Source: Citrobacter amalonaticus (lineage in GTDB: Bacteria > Pseudomonadota > Gammaproteobacteria > Enterobacterales > Enterobacteriaceae). Taken from it: DNA of 64,000 nucleotides. Numbering within the stretch: position 1 is the stretch's first letter; every line of letters starts with the position of its first letter. Positions 10,846 to 21,852 of the stretch are shown one piece after another. The position numbers and the translations under genes are program-made. The notes beneath the pieces are model-generated. The model did not search any database. It saw only the letters and a program-made list of their open reading frames with translations, and had not been told where the DNA came from. The stretch spans positions 62,001 through 126,000 of the forward strand of contig NZ_PQMB01000007.1 in the NCBI RefSeq assembly GCF_002918555.1. Reading direction: 5' to 3'.

Positions 10846-12183
10846 TTAAACCGCTTTCACGGCGTCCGCAATACGGTGAGCAAATTCAGTGACCTGCGCT
10901 TCATCTTCGCCTTCAACCATCACCCGGATTAATGGCTCAGTGCCCGATTTACGCAGCAGTACACGTCCACGGTTACCCAATGCCGCTTCAACGTCGGCCA
11001 TGACCGCTTTCACATTTTCATTTTCCAGCGGATCGCCGCTGCCAGCGGTAAAACGAACGTTAACCAGCAGCTGCGGGAACATTTTCATACCGCTGCACAG
11101 GTCGTGCAAACTCATATGGTTACGTACCATCGCAGCCAGCACCTGCAGACCTGCAACAATACCGTCACCGGTAGTGGTTTTATCCAGCAGGATCACGTGC
11201 CCGGAGTTTTCCGCGCCAATACGCCAGCCTTTCTCCTGCATTTTTTCCAGGACATAGCGGTCGCCAACTTTCGCGCGAGCAAACGGTATACCCAGTTGCT
11301 TGAGCGCCAGTTCCAGCCCCATATTGCTCATTAACGTCCCCACCGCACCACCGCGCAGCTGGCCCTGGCGCAATCCTTCACGGGCGATAATGTACATAAT
11401 CTGATCGCCATCGACCTTATTGCCTTCATGGTCAACCATGATCACGCGATCGCCGTCGCCATCGAAGGCAATACCCAGGTCGGCTTTCTCAGCAACGACA
11501 CGAGCCTGCAAAGCGCGTACATCGGTAGCGCCGACTTCTTCATTGATATTGACGCCATTCGGCTCGCAGCCGATGGCAATAACGTTAGCCCCCAGCTCAC
11601 GTAAAACGTTTGGCGCAATGTGATAGGTCGCCCCATTCGCGCAATCGACGACAATCTTCAGTTCGCTCAGGCTCAGCTCATTCGGAAAAGTGGCTTTGCA
11701 AAACTCAATGTAGCGCCCGGCAGCATCCACAATGCGGCTGGCTTTACCCAGCTCGGCAGAGTCTACACAAGTAATCTCTTTTTCCATCTCAGCTTCAATG
11801 GCTTCCTCAACTGCATCAGGCAGCTTAGTCCCGTCGATGGAGAAGAATTTGATACCGTTATCGTAGAACGGGTTGTGCGATGCAGAGATAACAATCCCGG
11901 CTTCGGCACGGAAAGTCCGCGTCAGATATGCGACTGCCGGCGTGGGCATTGGCCCGGTGAAGGAGGCTGATAATCCCGCTGCCGCCAGACCCGCTTCCAG
12001 CGCCGACTCCAGCATATAACCGGATATACGCGTATCTTTGCCGATGATGATTTTACGTGACCCATGACGTGCCAGTACCTTACCGGCAGCCCAGCCCAGC
12101 TTCAGCACAAAATCAGGTGTGATAGGGGCGTCGCCAACGCGGCCGCGAATCCCATCGGTGCCAAAATATTTACGATTACTCAT
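10846..12183 (-). CDS. glmM: Phosphoglucosamine mutase
   Basis: GlmM interconverts glucosamine-6-phosphate and glucosamine-1-phosphate on the route to UDP-GlcNAc, feeding peptidoglycan and LPS. With the ATG at 12183 ([14 protein letters not shown]) the protein has 445 residues, as in E. coli. The active-site phosphoserine is S102 in ISASHNP. The metal-binding loop DGDGDR and the sugar-phosphate loop [12 protein letters not shown] are visible. The start overlaps the end of folP by 8 nt, so the two are translationally coupled. The upstream in-frame start would add 14 unrelated residues and was not used. Confidence 0.98.
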   Translation of the reverse strand: MSNRKYFGTDGIRGRVGDAPITPDFVLKLGWAAGKVLARHGSRKIIIGKDTRISGYMLESALEAGLAAAGLSASFTGPMPTPAVAYLTRTFRAEAGIVISASHNPFYDNGIKFFSIDGTKLPDAVEEAIEAEMEKEITCVDSAELGKASRIVDAAGRYIEFCKATFPNELSLSELKIVVDCANGATYHIAPNVLRELGANVIAIGCEPNGVNINEEVGATDVRALQARVVAEKADLGIAFDGDGDRVIMVDHEGNKVDGDQIMYIIAREGLRQGQLRGGAVGTLMSNMGLELALKQLGIPFARAKVGDRYVLEKMQEKGWRIGAENSGHVILLDKTTTGDGIVAGLQVLAAMVRNHMSLHDLCSGMKMFPQLLVNVRFTAGSGDPLENENVKAVMADVEAALGNRGRVLLRKSGTEPLIRVMVEGEDEAQVTEFAHRIADAVKAV

Positions 12184-13024
12184 AGCGTTTATTTTCCTTT
12201 GCAGACAGAGTGGCTTCCACCACACGCATCGCTTCTACGGTTTCTTTGACGTCATGGACACGAATAATCTGCGCCCCCTGCATGGCGGCAATCACCGCAC
12301 AGGCAAGGCTACCACTCAGACGCTCGGAGGGCCCCACGTTCAGGAGTTGCCCGACCATTGATTTACGCGACATTCCTACCAGCAACGGCAGGTTAAAATG
12401 ATGAAACTCAGCCAGACGCGCCAGTAAGGTATAATTGTGTGAGAGATTTTTACCGAAACCGAATCCAGGGTCGAGCAACAATTTCTCTTTTGCGATGCCA
12501 GCCCTTTCACAGCGTGCTATTTGCTCAATAAAGTAGCGATTCACCTCGGCAAACACATCATCATACTTCGGCGCTTCCTGCATCGTCTTTGGTTGCCCTT
12601 GCATATGCATCAGGCAGACGGGCAACCCGGTCTCCGACGCCGCGTCGAGCGCCCCCGGCTCCGAAAGAGAACGGATGTCATTAATGATGTGAGCACCCAC
12701 TCTCGCGGCTTCACGGATCACCTCCGGCTTAGACGTATCAACGGAAATCCACACTTCAAAACGTTGAGCAATGGCCTCAACGACAGGAATAACCCGTTCC
12801 AGCTCCTCTGCAACGCTCACGTCGGCGGCGCCGGGCCGCGTTGACTCCCCTCCGACGTCAATGATGGTTGCCCCGGCATTGATCATCAGATTGGCATGTT
12901 TCACTGCTTCAATCAGCGTGTTATGCGTTCCGCCATCGGAAAAGGAGTCTGGCGTCACGTTGAGAATCCCCATCACGTGCGGGTGGCTGAGATCCAGTGA
13001 AGTCCCCTGGGCATAGAGTTTCAT
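12176..13024 (-). CDS. folP: Dihydropteroate synthase
   Basis: FolP condenses p-aminobenzoate with dihydropterin pyrophosphate in folate synthesis and is the target of sulfonamides. It has 282 residues from the ATG at 13024 ([10 protein letters not shown]), the E. coli length. The pterin-binding motifs [14 protein letters not shown] and GGESTRPGA are intact, as is DPGFGFGKN. It is followed by overlapping glmM. Between it and the upstream ftsH gene are a terminator and an ERIC-like repeat, so a promoter of its own or read-through from ftsH is required. Confidence 0.98.
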   Translation of the reverse strand: MKLYAQGTSLDLSHPHVMGILNVTPDSFSDGGTHNTLIEAVKHANLMINAGATIIDVGGESTRPGAADVSVAEELERVIPVVEAIAQRFEVWISVDTSKPEVIREAARVGAHIINDIRSLSEPGALDAASETGLPVCLMHMQGQPKTMQEAPKYDDVFAEVNRYFIEQIARCERAGIAKEKLLLDPGFGFGKNLSHNYTLLARLAEFHHFNLPLLVGMSRKSMVGQLLNVGPSERLSGSLACAVIAAMQGAQIIRVHDVKETVEAMRVVEATLSAKENKRYE

Positions 13025-13038
13025 GGTGTCATCCTGGT

Positions 13039-13190
13039 ATAGACTCGTCATACTTCAAGTTGCTGATGCGTTGGCTTTGTTATTCGGCCCATCCCCGTAC
13101 CGGGCCGCTGCGAGCAGCGTTCAAATCTGCTCCCGGCGGATTTGTCGCTCACCGAAGGCTGCCTTCCCGCAACTCGAATTATTTAGAGTA
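13039..13190. repeat. ERIC-like intergenic repeat with an atypical centre
   Basis: The ends match the enterobacterial repetitive intergenic consensus: GTCATACTTCAAGTTGC near 13048 and GCAACTCGAATTATTTAGAGT ending at 13190 form the outer inverted repeat. The middle (about 13080-13160) does not show the usual ERIC core (the segment containing AAGTGACTGGGGTGAGCG). It is GC-rich with its own short inverted repeats (CGGCCC/GGGCCG, GCTGCGAGCAGC). Length is about 150 bp against about 127 for canonical ERIC. It lies between ftsH and folP, so it is probably transcribed. Confidence 0.6.
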
Positions 13191-13202
13191 CAAATTGATA
13201 AG

Positions 13203-13232
13203 AAAAAACCCCAGAGCAAGCCCCAGGGTTTT
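13203..13232 (-). terminator. ftsH terminator
   Basis: The minus strand reads AAAACCCTGGGGCTTGCTCTGGGGTTTTTT: a GC-rich hairpin with some wobble pairs and a U-tract, 32 nt after the ftsH stop codon. Confidence 0.78.
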
Positions 13233-13263
13233 CAATAAAAACGCAGTCATCAACAACGGTAAC

Positions 13264-15198
13264 TTATTTGTCGCCTAACTGCTCTGACATGGTGTTACCC
13301 GGGTTCGGCGTACGCGGTTCATCAACCGGACGCGGCGCACGAGGCGTGCCATTGTTGTCAGAGTTATTAGATGAGCCTGGCTCTTCCCAGCCAGCCGGCG
13401 GGCGAACATCACGGCGAGCCATCAGGTCATCAATCTGCGGAGCGTCGATAGTCTCATATTTCATGAGCGCATCTTTCATCGCGTGCAGGATGTCCATATT
13501 CTCATTCAGGAGCTGACGCGCACGATTGTAGTTACGTTCAATCAGCGATTTCACTTCCTGGTCGATGATACGCGCGGTTTCATCAGACATATGCTTGGCT
13601 TTTGCGACACTACGACCGAGGAACACTTCTCCGTCTTCCTCTGCGTACAGCAGCGGACCGAGTTTGTCAGAGAAGCCCCACTGGGTCACCATGTTACGCG
13701 CCAGGTTAGTCGCGACTTTAATGTCGTTCGATGCCCCGGTAGAAACATGTTCAGCGCCGTAGATGATCTCTTCTGCCAGACGACCGCCGTACAGCGTGGA
13801 GATCTGACTTTCCAGCTTCTGACGGCTGGCGCTGATTGCGTCGCCTTCAGGCAGGAAGAAGGTCACACCCAGCGCACGACCGCGCGGAATAATCGTCACT
13901 TTATGCACCGGATCGTGTTCTGGCACCAGGCGACCGATAATCGCGTGTCCTGCTTCATGGTAAGCCGTTGATTCTTTCTGCGCTTCCGTCATCACCATGG
14001 AGCGACGTTCCGCACCCATCATGATTTTGTCTTTCGCCTTCTCGAACTCAACCATGGAGACAACACGTTTGTTGCCGCGTGCAGCAAACAGCGCCGCTTC
14101 GTTCACCAGGTTAGCCAGGTCTGCACCAGAGAAGCCAGGTGTACCGCGGGCAATGATTGCCGCATCAACATCCGGCGCCAGTGGTACACGACGCATATGC
14201 ACTTTCAGAATCTGTTCACGGCCACGTACGTCTGGCAGACCAACCACAACCTGACGGTCGAAACGGCCCGGACGCAGCAGCGCAGGGTCCAGAACGTCCG
14301 GACGGTTAGTTGCCGCGATGACGATGATACCTTCGTTACCTTCGAAGCCATCCATCTCAACCAGCATCTGGTTCAGCGTCTGCTCACGTTCATCATGACC
14401 ACCACCCAGACCTGCGCCACGCTGGCGGCCTACGGCGTCGATTTCATCGATGAAGATAATGCACGGTGCCGCTTTCTTGGCCTGTTCGAACATGTCACGT
14501 ACACGAGATGCACCGACACCCACGAACATTTCCACGAAGTCAGAACCGGAAATAGTAAAGAATGGAACCTTCGCTTCACCCGCAATGGCTTTCGCCAGCA
14601 AGGTTTTACCGGTACCCGGAGGACCTACCATCAGTACGCCTTTCGGGATTTTACCGCCCAGCTTCTGGAAACGGCTCGGCTCACGCAGATATTCAACCAG
14701 TTCAGCCACTTCTTCTTTCGCTTCGTCACAACCGGCGACATCAGCGAAAGTGGTTTTGATCTGATCTTCCGTCAACATGCGCGCTTTGCTTTTACCGAAC
14801 GACATGGCGCCTTTGCCACCGCCGCCCTGCATCTGGCGCATGAAGAAGATCCAGACGCCGATCAGCAACAGCATCGGGAACCAGGAAATGAAGATAGAGG
14901 CCAGCAGGCTCGGCTCTTCTGGTGGTTCGCCAACAACCTTGACGTTCTTGGTCAGCAGGTTATCAAGCAGCTTCGGATCGTTAACCGGAATGTAGGTCGT
15001 GTAACGGTTACTATCTTTCTTGGTAACGTTGATCTCACGTCCGTTGATACGCGCTTCACGAACCTGGTCGTTGTTGACCTCTTGCAGGAAGGTAGAGTAA
15101 TCCACCTTACGGCCATTAGACTCGCTGGGCCCAAAGCTCTGGAATACTGACATCAGCACGACGGCAATGACCAGCCAGAGTATTAGGTTTTTCGCCAT
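13264..15198 (-). CDS. ftsH: Membrane-bound ATP-dependent zinc protease FtsH
   Basis: FtsH is a hexameric AAA+ protease of the inner membrane that degrades LpxC, sigma32, SecY and other substrates. From the ATG at 15198 it has 644 residues. A TTG at 15207 (adding MSD) has a better-spaced AGAGG and is a credible alternative. Two membrane segments lie near residues 5-22 and 100-120 around a periplasmic domain. The AAA module has Walker A GPPGTGKT (about 192), Walker [12 protein letters not shown] and the SRH with RPGRFDRQ. The zinc site HEAGH lies at about 414. The tail is Pro/Asn-rich. It is downstream of rlmE in a heat-shock operon. Confidence 0.98.
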   Translation of the reverse strand: MAKNLILWLVIAVVLMSVFQSFGPSESNGRKVDYSTFLQEVNNDQVREARINGREINVTKKDSNRYTTYIPVNDPKLLDNLLTKNVKVVGEPPEEPSLLASIFISWFPMLLLIGVWIFFMRQMQGGGGKGAMSFGKSKARMLTEDQIKTTFADVAGCDEAKEEVAELVEYLREPSRFQKLGGKIPKGVLMVGPPGTGKTLLAKAIAGEAKVPFFTISGSDFVEMFVGVGASRVRDMFEQAKKAAPCIIFIDEIDAVGRQRGAGLGGGHDEREQTLNQMLVEMDGFEGNEGIIVIAATNRPDVLDPALLRPGRFDRQVVVGLPDVRGREQILKVHMRRVPLAPDVDAAIIARGTPGFSGADLANLVNEAALFAARGNKRVVSMVEFEKAKDKIMMGAERRSMVMTEAQKESTAYHEAGHAIIGRLVPEHDPVHKVTIIPRGRALGVTFFLPEGDAISASRQKLESQISTLYGGRLAEEIIYGAEHVSTGASNDIKVATNLARNMVTQWGFSDKLGPLLYAEEDGEVFLGRSVAKAKHMSDETARIIDQEVKSLIERNYNRARQLLNENMDILHAMKDALMKYETIDAPQIDDLMARRDVRPPAGWEEPGSSNNSDNNGTPRAPRPVDEPRTPNPGNTMSEQLGDK

Positions 15199-15297
15199 GT
15201 CACTCAAGGGATTAACCTCTTATTACAACTGTGTTAAAAACAGCGTCAGGATACTCTATATCCAGCGTCTTTCAAACTTTCGTCTGAAATCTGCTGG

Positions 15298-15927
15298 TTA
15301 GGGTTTACGCCCGGTCGCTACAATATACACTTCACGCGAACGTGCGCGAGAAGAGTCCGGCTTACGAACTTTAACCTTCGTAAACAGGGAGCGAATTTCC
15401 CTTAGGTACTCATCGAAACCTTCGCCCTGGAACACCTTCACTACAAAACTTCCACCCGGCGCTAGCACATCGCGGGACATTTCTAACGCCAGTTCCACCA
15501 GATACATGGCGCGGGGGATATCCACCGCCGGTGTTCCGCTCATGTTTGGCGCCATATCGGACATGACAACCTGTACTTTACTGTCACCCACGCGTTCCAG
15601 CAGCGCTTTCATGACAAGTTCATCACGAAAGTCGCCCTGAAGAAAGTCCACACCAACGATAGGATCCATAGGTAAAAGATCGCAAGCGATGATACGGCCT
15701 TTCCCGCCAATCTGCGTGACCACATACTGTGACCAGCCTCCTGGTGCGGCACCGAGATCGACCACCGTCATTCCCGGCTTAAAAAGTTTGTCACTTTGCT
15801 GTATTTCATCAAGTTTAAACCAGGCACGGGAACGTAGCCCCTTTTTCTGTGCCTGCTGAACATATTTATCGCTAAAGTGTTCCTGAAGCCAGCGACTCGA
15901 GCTGGCAGAACGCTTCTTACCTGTCAT
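15298..15927 (-). CDS. rlmE: 23S rRNA U2552 2'-O-ribose methyltransferase
   Basis: RlmE (RrmJ/FtsJ) methylates U2552 in the A loop of 23S rRNA late in 50S assembly, using SAM. It has 209 residues, as in E. coli. The SAM motif [13 protein letters not shown] is at about 56-68 and the catalytic tetrad residues K38, D124 and K164 are in place ([21 protein letters not shown]). It precedes ftsH with a 99-nt gap and is divergent from yhbY. Heat-shock control is expected from the candidate sigma32 promoter upstream. Confidence 0.97.
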   Translation of the reverse strand: MTGKKRSASSSRWLQEHFSDKYVQQAQKKGLRSRAWFKLDEIQQSDKLFKPGMTVVDLGAAPGGWSQYVVTQIGGKGRIIACDLLPMDPIVGVDFLQGDFRDELVMKALLERVGDSKVQVVMSDMAPNMSGTPAVDIPRAMYLVELALEMSRDVLAPGGSFVVKVFQGEGFDEYLREIRSLFTKVKVRKPDSSRARSREVYIVATGRKP

Positions 15928-16002
15928 TTAACATTTCCGTCCTGGGTCATCGTTGCTTGCCTGTGACGTAAATTTCTACGCAGTTATTTGGCGATATATG
16001 GG

Positions 16003-16031
16003 AGATGGCGGTAGAATGACCCGTTTTCAAT
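16003..16031 (-). promoter_or_regulatory. Candidate sigma32 (heat-shock) promoter for rlmE-ftsH
   Basis: On the minus strand ATTGAAA (to 16025) is followed 14 nt later by CGCCATCT (16010-16003), resembling the sigma32 pattern CTTGAAA-N13-15-CCCCATNT. It is 75 nt upstream of rlmE. The E. coli operon is known to be heat-inducible. Confidence 0.4.
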
Positions 16032-16054
16032 CCCAACGTAAGCAAAAATATACG

Positions 16055-16348
16055 ATGAATCTGAGTACTAAACAAAAACAGCACCTGAAAGGTCTGGCAC
16101 ATCCGCTCAAGCCGGTCGTTCTGCTTGGCAATAATGGTTTGACCGAAGGGGTACTGGCCGAGATTGAACAAGCGTTAGAGCACCACGAGCTCATCAAGGT
16201 GAAAATCGCCTCGGAAGATCGCGAAACTAAGACCTTGATCGTGGAAGCTATCGTACGCGAAACCGGCGCCTGTAACGTACAGGTCATCGGTAAAACGCTG
16301 GTACTGTATCGCCCGACGAAAGAACGTAAAATCTCGCTGCCGCGCTAA
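16055..16348 (+). CDS. yhbY: CRM-domain ribosome assembly factor YhbY
   Basis: YhbY is a small RNA-binding protein associated with pre-50S particles. From the ATG at 16055 (MNLSTKQKQHLKG) it has 97 residues, the E. coli length, and is a single CRS1/YhbY (CRM) domain. The RNA-contact loop GNNGLT replaces the usual GxxG region at about 25-30. An in-frame upstream start at 15953 would add 34 residues that run through the rlmE promoter region, so I rejected it. It is divergent from rlmE and ends at a bidirectional terminator shared with greA. Confidence 0.95.
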   Translation: MNLSTKQKQHLKGLAHPLKPVVLLGNNGLTEGVLAEIEQALEHHELIKVKIASEDRETKTLIVEAIVRETGACNVQVIGKTLVLYRPTKERKISLPR

Positions 16349-16436
16349 GAATATCCTAAAGTCGAACACAAAATCTGTGTAAAACGAGGAGTTTTCCGCT
16401 AGCAGGGGAGCAAAATGCCACGCTCTGTTCGTTGAT

Positions 16437-16462
16437 AAAAGGCCGCAATGCGGCCTTTTTCC
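16437..16462. terminator. Bidirectional terminator between yhbY and greA
   Basis: GGCCGC-AAT-GCGGCC flanked by TTTTT on the plus side and AAAA on the other, between convergent genes. Confidence 0.85.
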
Positions 16463-16503
16463 TTTCTTTACAATACATCAACATATTGAGTATTGGGTAA
16501 TTC

Positions 16504-16980
16504 TTACAGGTATTCCACCTTTGTCACTTCATATTCTACTTCGCCACCAGGCGTTTTGATGACCACAACGTCATCCTGTTCTTTACCAATCAGGCCGCGC
16601 GCAATAGGCGAATTTACCGAAATCAGGTTCTGTTTAAAATCAGCTTCATCATCGCCCACGATACGCCAGGTCTGCTCTTCGTCGTTATCCAGATTCAGAA
16701 CGGTAACCGTTGCGCCAAACACCACGCGACCATTGTTAGGCATCTTCGTCACATCGATAACCTGCGCATTAGACAGTTTCGCTTCGATATCTTTGATGCG
16801 TCCTTCGCAGAACCCCTGCTGTTCACGCGCGGCGTGATATTCCGCGTTCTCTTTCAGATCACCATGCTCACGCGCTTCCGCAATAGCGGTAATAATCTCA
16901 GGACGGCGCACAGATTTCAGAAAATCCAGCTCTTCACGTAATTTTTCGGCACCACGTAAGGTCATCGGAATAGCTTGCAT
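16504..16980 (-). CDS. greA: Transcript cleavage factor GreA
   Basis: GreA rescues backtracked RNA polymerase by stimulating cleavage of the nascent RNA through the secondary channel. It has 158 residues, as in E. coli. The N-terminal coiled coil carries the acidic tip residues in [20 protein letters not shown] (D41 and E44), and the C-terminal FKBP-like domain ends with [11 protein letters not shown]. It is a single-gene unit with a long leader that may be attenuated (see 17074-17110). Confidence 0.98.
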   Translation of the reverse strand: MQAIPMTLRGAEKLREELDFLKSVRRPEIITAIAEAREHGDLKENAEYHAAREQQGFCEGRIKDIEAKLSNAQVIDVTKMPNNGRVVFGATVTVLNLDNDEEQTWRIVGDDEADFKQNLISVNSPIARGLIGKEQDDVVVIKTPGGEVEYEVTKVEYL

Positions 16981-17073
16981 TTGTTATACCTCTCGAACAT
17001 TCCTGTTGGGGGTGATGCTCTCCACCCCGGCTGTTAAGCCTGTCCGCATACGGCGTCATACCCGGACCAGAAG

Positions 17074-17110
17074 CAAAAAAATACCGACCCGGGCGAAAGG
17101 TCCAGGTCAG
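17074..17110 (-). ncRNA. Attenuator hairpin in the greA leader (GraL-like)
   Basis: On the minus strand GACC...GGTC with flanking ACC...GGT forms a bulged stem-loop followed by AT and seven T residues, about 100 nt before the greA start. In E. coli the greA leader is prematurely terminated to give the short RNA GraL, and this looks like the same element. The 5' end is not defined from sequence; only the terminator part is given. Confidence 0.5.
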
Positions 17111-17227
17111 CTACAATTCTCAATTTGATACTCATTTTACCCTGGAGTTCCCTATGGGTCATCGTTTACTTTTTAGGGCGATGCGCCGTAGTATGACGGC
17201 TTGTTTCCAGGTTGTTAGCGCGAGAAT

Positions 17228-18661
17228 ATGCGATTTTCCAGATTTATCATCGGATTGACTACCAGTATAACGTTCAGCGCCCAGGCCGCGAATGTTGACG
17301 AATATATCAATCAGCTCCCTGCCGGAGCAAACCTTGCCCTGATGGTACAGAAGGTCGGCGCTTCTGCTCCCGCTATTGATTATCATAGCCAGCAGATGGC
17401 GCTGCCTGCCAGTACGCAAAAAGTCATCACCGCGCTGGCTGCATTGATTCAGCTCGGACCCGACTTCCGGTTTACCACCACGCTTGAGACAAAAGGCAGC
17501 GTGGAAGGTGGCGTTTTAAAAGGTGACTTAGTGGCGCGATTTGGTGCCGATCCGACGCTAAAACGCCAGGATATTCGCAATATGGTCGCAACGCTGAAAA
17601 AGTCGGGTGTCACGCAAATAGCCGGCAATGTCCTCATTGATACCTCTATTTTTGCCAGCCATGATAAAGCGCCAGGCTGGCCCTGGAATGACCTGACCCA
17701 GTGTTTCAGCGCGCCGCCTGCGGCGGCAATTGTCGACCGGAACTGCTTTTCCGTCTCCCTTTACAGCGCACAAAAACCGAACGATTTAGCCTTTATTCGC
17801 GTAGCCTCTTACTATCCGGTGACCATGTTCAGCCAGGTACGAACGCTGCCGCGCGGCTCTGCGGACGCGCAATATTGTGAACTGGATGTGGTTCCAGGGG
17901 ATCTCAATCGTTACACGCTCACTGGGTGTCTGCCGCAGCGCGCCGATCCGCTTCCCCTCGCCTTCGCCATTCAGGACGGCGCAAGTTACGCCGGTGCCAT
18001 CCTGAAAGATGAATTAAAACAAGCAGGTATTAGTTACAGTGGCACGCTGCTGCGCCAGACGCTGGTCAATGAACCGGGAACGGTAGTTGCCAGCAAGCAG
18101 TCCGCACCGCTGCACGATCTGCTTAAGATTATGCTGAAAAAGTCGGACAACATGATTGCCGATACCGTTTTCCGGATGATCGGTCATGCGCGTTTCAATG
18201 TGCCAGGTACGTGGCGCGCAGGATCTGATGCCGTGCGCCAGATCCTGCGTCAGCAGGCGGGCGTTAATATTGGCAACACCATTATTGCCGACGGTTCGGG
18301 TCTCTCTCGTCACAATCTGATTGCGCCTGCCACCATGATGCAGGTGCTGCAATATATCGCCCAGCACGACAACGAGCTGAACTTCATCTCTATGCTGCCA
18401 CTGGCGGGCTATGACGGCTCTTTGCAATATCGCGCTGGTTTGCACCAGGCGGGCGTGGATGGAAAGGTCTCAGCGAAGACAGGCTCACTGCAGGGGGTCT
18501 ATAACCTGGCAGGCTTCATCACCACGGCAAGCGGTCAGCGCATGGCATTTGTGCAGTATCTGTCTGGTTATGCGGTAGAGCCGGCCGATCAGCGTAATCG
18601 CCGCATTCCGCTGGTCCGCTTCGAAAGCCGGTTGTATAAGGATATTTATCAGAATAACTGA
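17228..18661 (+). CDS. dacB: D-alanyl-D-alanine carboxypeptidase/endopeptidase PBP4
   Basis: PBP4 is a periplasmic penicillin-binding protein that trims and cleaves peptidoglycan cross-links. It has 477 residues, matching E. coli, with a signal peptide of about 20 residues ending SAQA. The active-site motifs are S62-TQK (STQK), SDN (in KKSDNMIADT, about 306) and KTG (in SAKTGSLQG, about 417). A large insert between the first two motifs is typical of this class C PBP. It is divergent from greA and convergent with obgE, with a REP unit and terminator after it. Confidence 0.98.
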   Translation: MRFSRFIIGLTTSITFSAQAANVDEYINQLPAGANLALMVQKVGASAPAIDYHSQQMALPASTQKVITALAALIQLGPDFRFTTTLETKGSVEGGVLKGDLVARFGADPTLKRQDIRNMVATLKKSGVTQIAGNVLIDTSIFASHDKAPGWPWNDLTQCFSAPPAAAIVDRNCFSVSLYSAQKPNDLAFIRVASYYPVTMFSQVRTLPRGSADAQYCELDVVPGDLNRYTLTGCLPQRADPLPLAFAIQDGASYAGAILKDELKQAGISYSGTLLRQTLVNEPGTVVASKQSAPLHDLLKIMLKKSDNMIADTVFRMIGHARFNVPGTWRAGSDAVRQILRQQAGVNIGNTIIADGSGLSRHNLIAPATMMQVLQYIAQHDNELNFISMLPLAGYDGSLQYRAGLHQAGVDGKVSAKTGSLQGVYNLAGFITTASGQRMAFVQYLSGYAVEPADQRNRRIPLVRFESRLYKDIYQNN

Positions 18662-18669
18662 GTATGTTT

Positions 18670-18702
18670 GCCGGATGGCAGCGCTAACGACCTTATCCGG
18701 CC
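18670..18702 (+). repeat. REP palindromic unit
   Basis: GCCGGATGGCAGCG...CTTATCCGGCC, a typical REP unit in the dacB-obgE intergenic region, directly before the shared terminator. Confidence 0.8.
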
Positions 18703-18719
18703 TTCTGAAACCTGGAAAC

Positions 18720-18749
18720 AAAACCCCGGCAACATGGCCGGGGTTTTTA
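18720..18749. terminator. Bidirectional terminator between dacB and obgE
   Basis: CCCCGGC-AACAT-GGCCGGGG with flanking A- and T-runs between two convergent genes. Confidence 0.85.
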
Positions 18750-18755
18750 ATGTGA

Positions 18756-19943
<1,188 letters not shown>

Positions 19944-20909
19944 TCATTCGCCTGAGCGGGGTTGCGATACCACCGTTTCATGCTTACGTAATCCGCCCCA
20001 AATACGATGACCAATGGCGGAGTACATCGCGCCCGCAACCACGACAAACGCACCGAGATAACCTAAAAGGTTTAACATCGGTCTGGCGAAGAAATCGGGC
20101 CAGGCCATAGATAATAGATCTGAAAATAACAGCGTAAACAGCGGAGTTAGCGTGATTAACGCGCTAACCTGCGCTGCCTGCCAGCGCGCCATCGCTTCTG
20201 CCAGGGCGCCATATCCTACCAGCGTATTCAGCCCGCAGAAAATCAAACATGCGAGCTGCCAATCGCTAAGCTGCGATATCACCCCTGGCTTCGCCAGCGG
20301 CAACAGCGCCATCGTACATAAAGTGTACAGTAAAAACAGGATCTGCTGTGATGCCAGACGCCGCAATAACACCTTTTGTGCGACACCATAGCTCACCCAG
20401 ACCGTCGCCGCCCCGACGCCAAAAATCACACCCCAGGTGTAATCGGTCAGTTTGGTAAAGATCTCGATCAGACTGGTATTAAAGAACATCACCAGCCCAC
20501 TCAGAAGCATGAGTGCGCCAATTACCTGCGTACCACGCATTTTCTCCTTCAGGATAAATACGCTGGCGACCATCATGCCCACCGGCGACAGCTGGCCGAT
20601 AACCTGCGAGGCTGTCGGACTCAAATATTGCAGAGAAGAGCTGAACAGGATGAAGTTTCCGAAAAGCCCACCTGTCGCAATCGCCAGCAACACCAGCCAA
20701 CGCGACTTGCGAAAAATACGCAGCGGTGGAAGTTTTCTTTTAACCGCAAGGATCGCTCCGAGGCCGATACTCGCCATTAAAAAGCGGTAGAAGACAACGG
20801 TCGGAGGTTCCATCACCTCCAGCACTTGCTTCATTGCAATTGGTAAAGCCCCCCAGCACATTGCGGTGATGAGCGCTAAAAGAATACCAATGCCAGCCTG
20901 CTGCTTCAT
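19944..20909 (-). CDS. yhbE: DMT-superfamily inner-membrane transporter YhbE (EamA family)
   Basis: A 321-residue membrane protein with about ten hydrophobic segments in two EamA repeats (about 5-140 and 150-295), as in E. coli YhbE. The substrate is unknown; EamA proteins commonly export metabolites or amino acids. It lies 15 nt before obgE and downstream of an internal terminator after rpmA, so its expression would depend on read-through or on a local promoter. Confidence 0.93.
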   Translation of the reverse strand: MKQQAGIGILLALITAMCWGALPIAMKQVLEVMEPPTVVFYRFLMASIGLGAILAVKRKLPPLRIFRKSRWLVLLAIATGGLFGNFILFSSSLQYLSPTASQVIGQLSPVGMMVASVFILKEKMRGTQVIGALMLLSGLVMFFNTSLIEIFTKLTDYTWGVIFGVGAATVWVSYGVAQKVLLRRLASQQILFLLYTLCTMALLPLAKPGVISQLSDWQLACLIFCGLNTLVGYGALAEAMARWQAAQVSALITLTPLFTLLFSDLLSMAWPDFFARPMLNLLGYLGAFVVVAGAMYSAIGHRIWGGLRKHETVVSQPRSGE

Positions 20910-20950
20910 GCCCGTTTTCCCTACAAGAAAATTTTCCGGGTTTTCAATGT

Positions 20951-20980
20951 AAAAAGCCCCGCAACACGTTGCGGGGCTTT
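20951..20980 (-). terminator. Terminator downstream of rpmA
   Basis: The minus strand reads AAAGCCCCGCAACGTGTTGCGGGGCTTTTT: a 10-bp perfect stem with a U-tract, between rpmA and yhbE. Confidence 0.88.
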
Positions 20981-21005
20981 AATCCGTTACCGGACCACGA
21001 AAAAC

Positions 21006-21263
<258 letters not shown>

Positions 21264-21282
21264 TTAAATCTCTCCTCAGGTC

Positions 21283-21630
<348 letters not shown>

Positions 21631-21666
21631 TCAGAGTGCGCTATAAATATTCACAATAGGGCGCGA

Positions 21667-21695
21667 ATATTACGCAAAACGCGAGCCTTTGACAA
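21667..21695 (-). promoter_or_regulatory. rplU-rpmA promoter
   Basis: Minus strand TTGTCA (21695-21690), 17-nt spacer, TAATAT (21672-21667), followed by a GC-rich TCGCGCCC stretch. It would give a leader of about 65 nt. Confidence 0.6.
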
Positions 21696-21852
21696 GAGCT
21701 ACTGGCAATACATGAAGAAAAAAACCACAACGCGTATGGTAACGTTTATCTGCGGCGTTTTTTCAGTACAATCAGTCTATATTTCTAACCCTAAACCCTA
21801 AGTTGCCTTGATGTATCGTGAGGTAAACGGGGCTAAAAGCCCGGCTTTTGCG

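Noticed and set aside
15953-16054. Longer N-terminus for YhbY
   Set aside because: The added residues run through the rlmE promoter region and are absent from E. coli YhbY, which starts MNLSTKQKQ.
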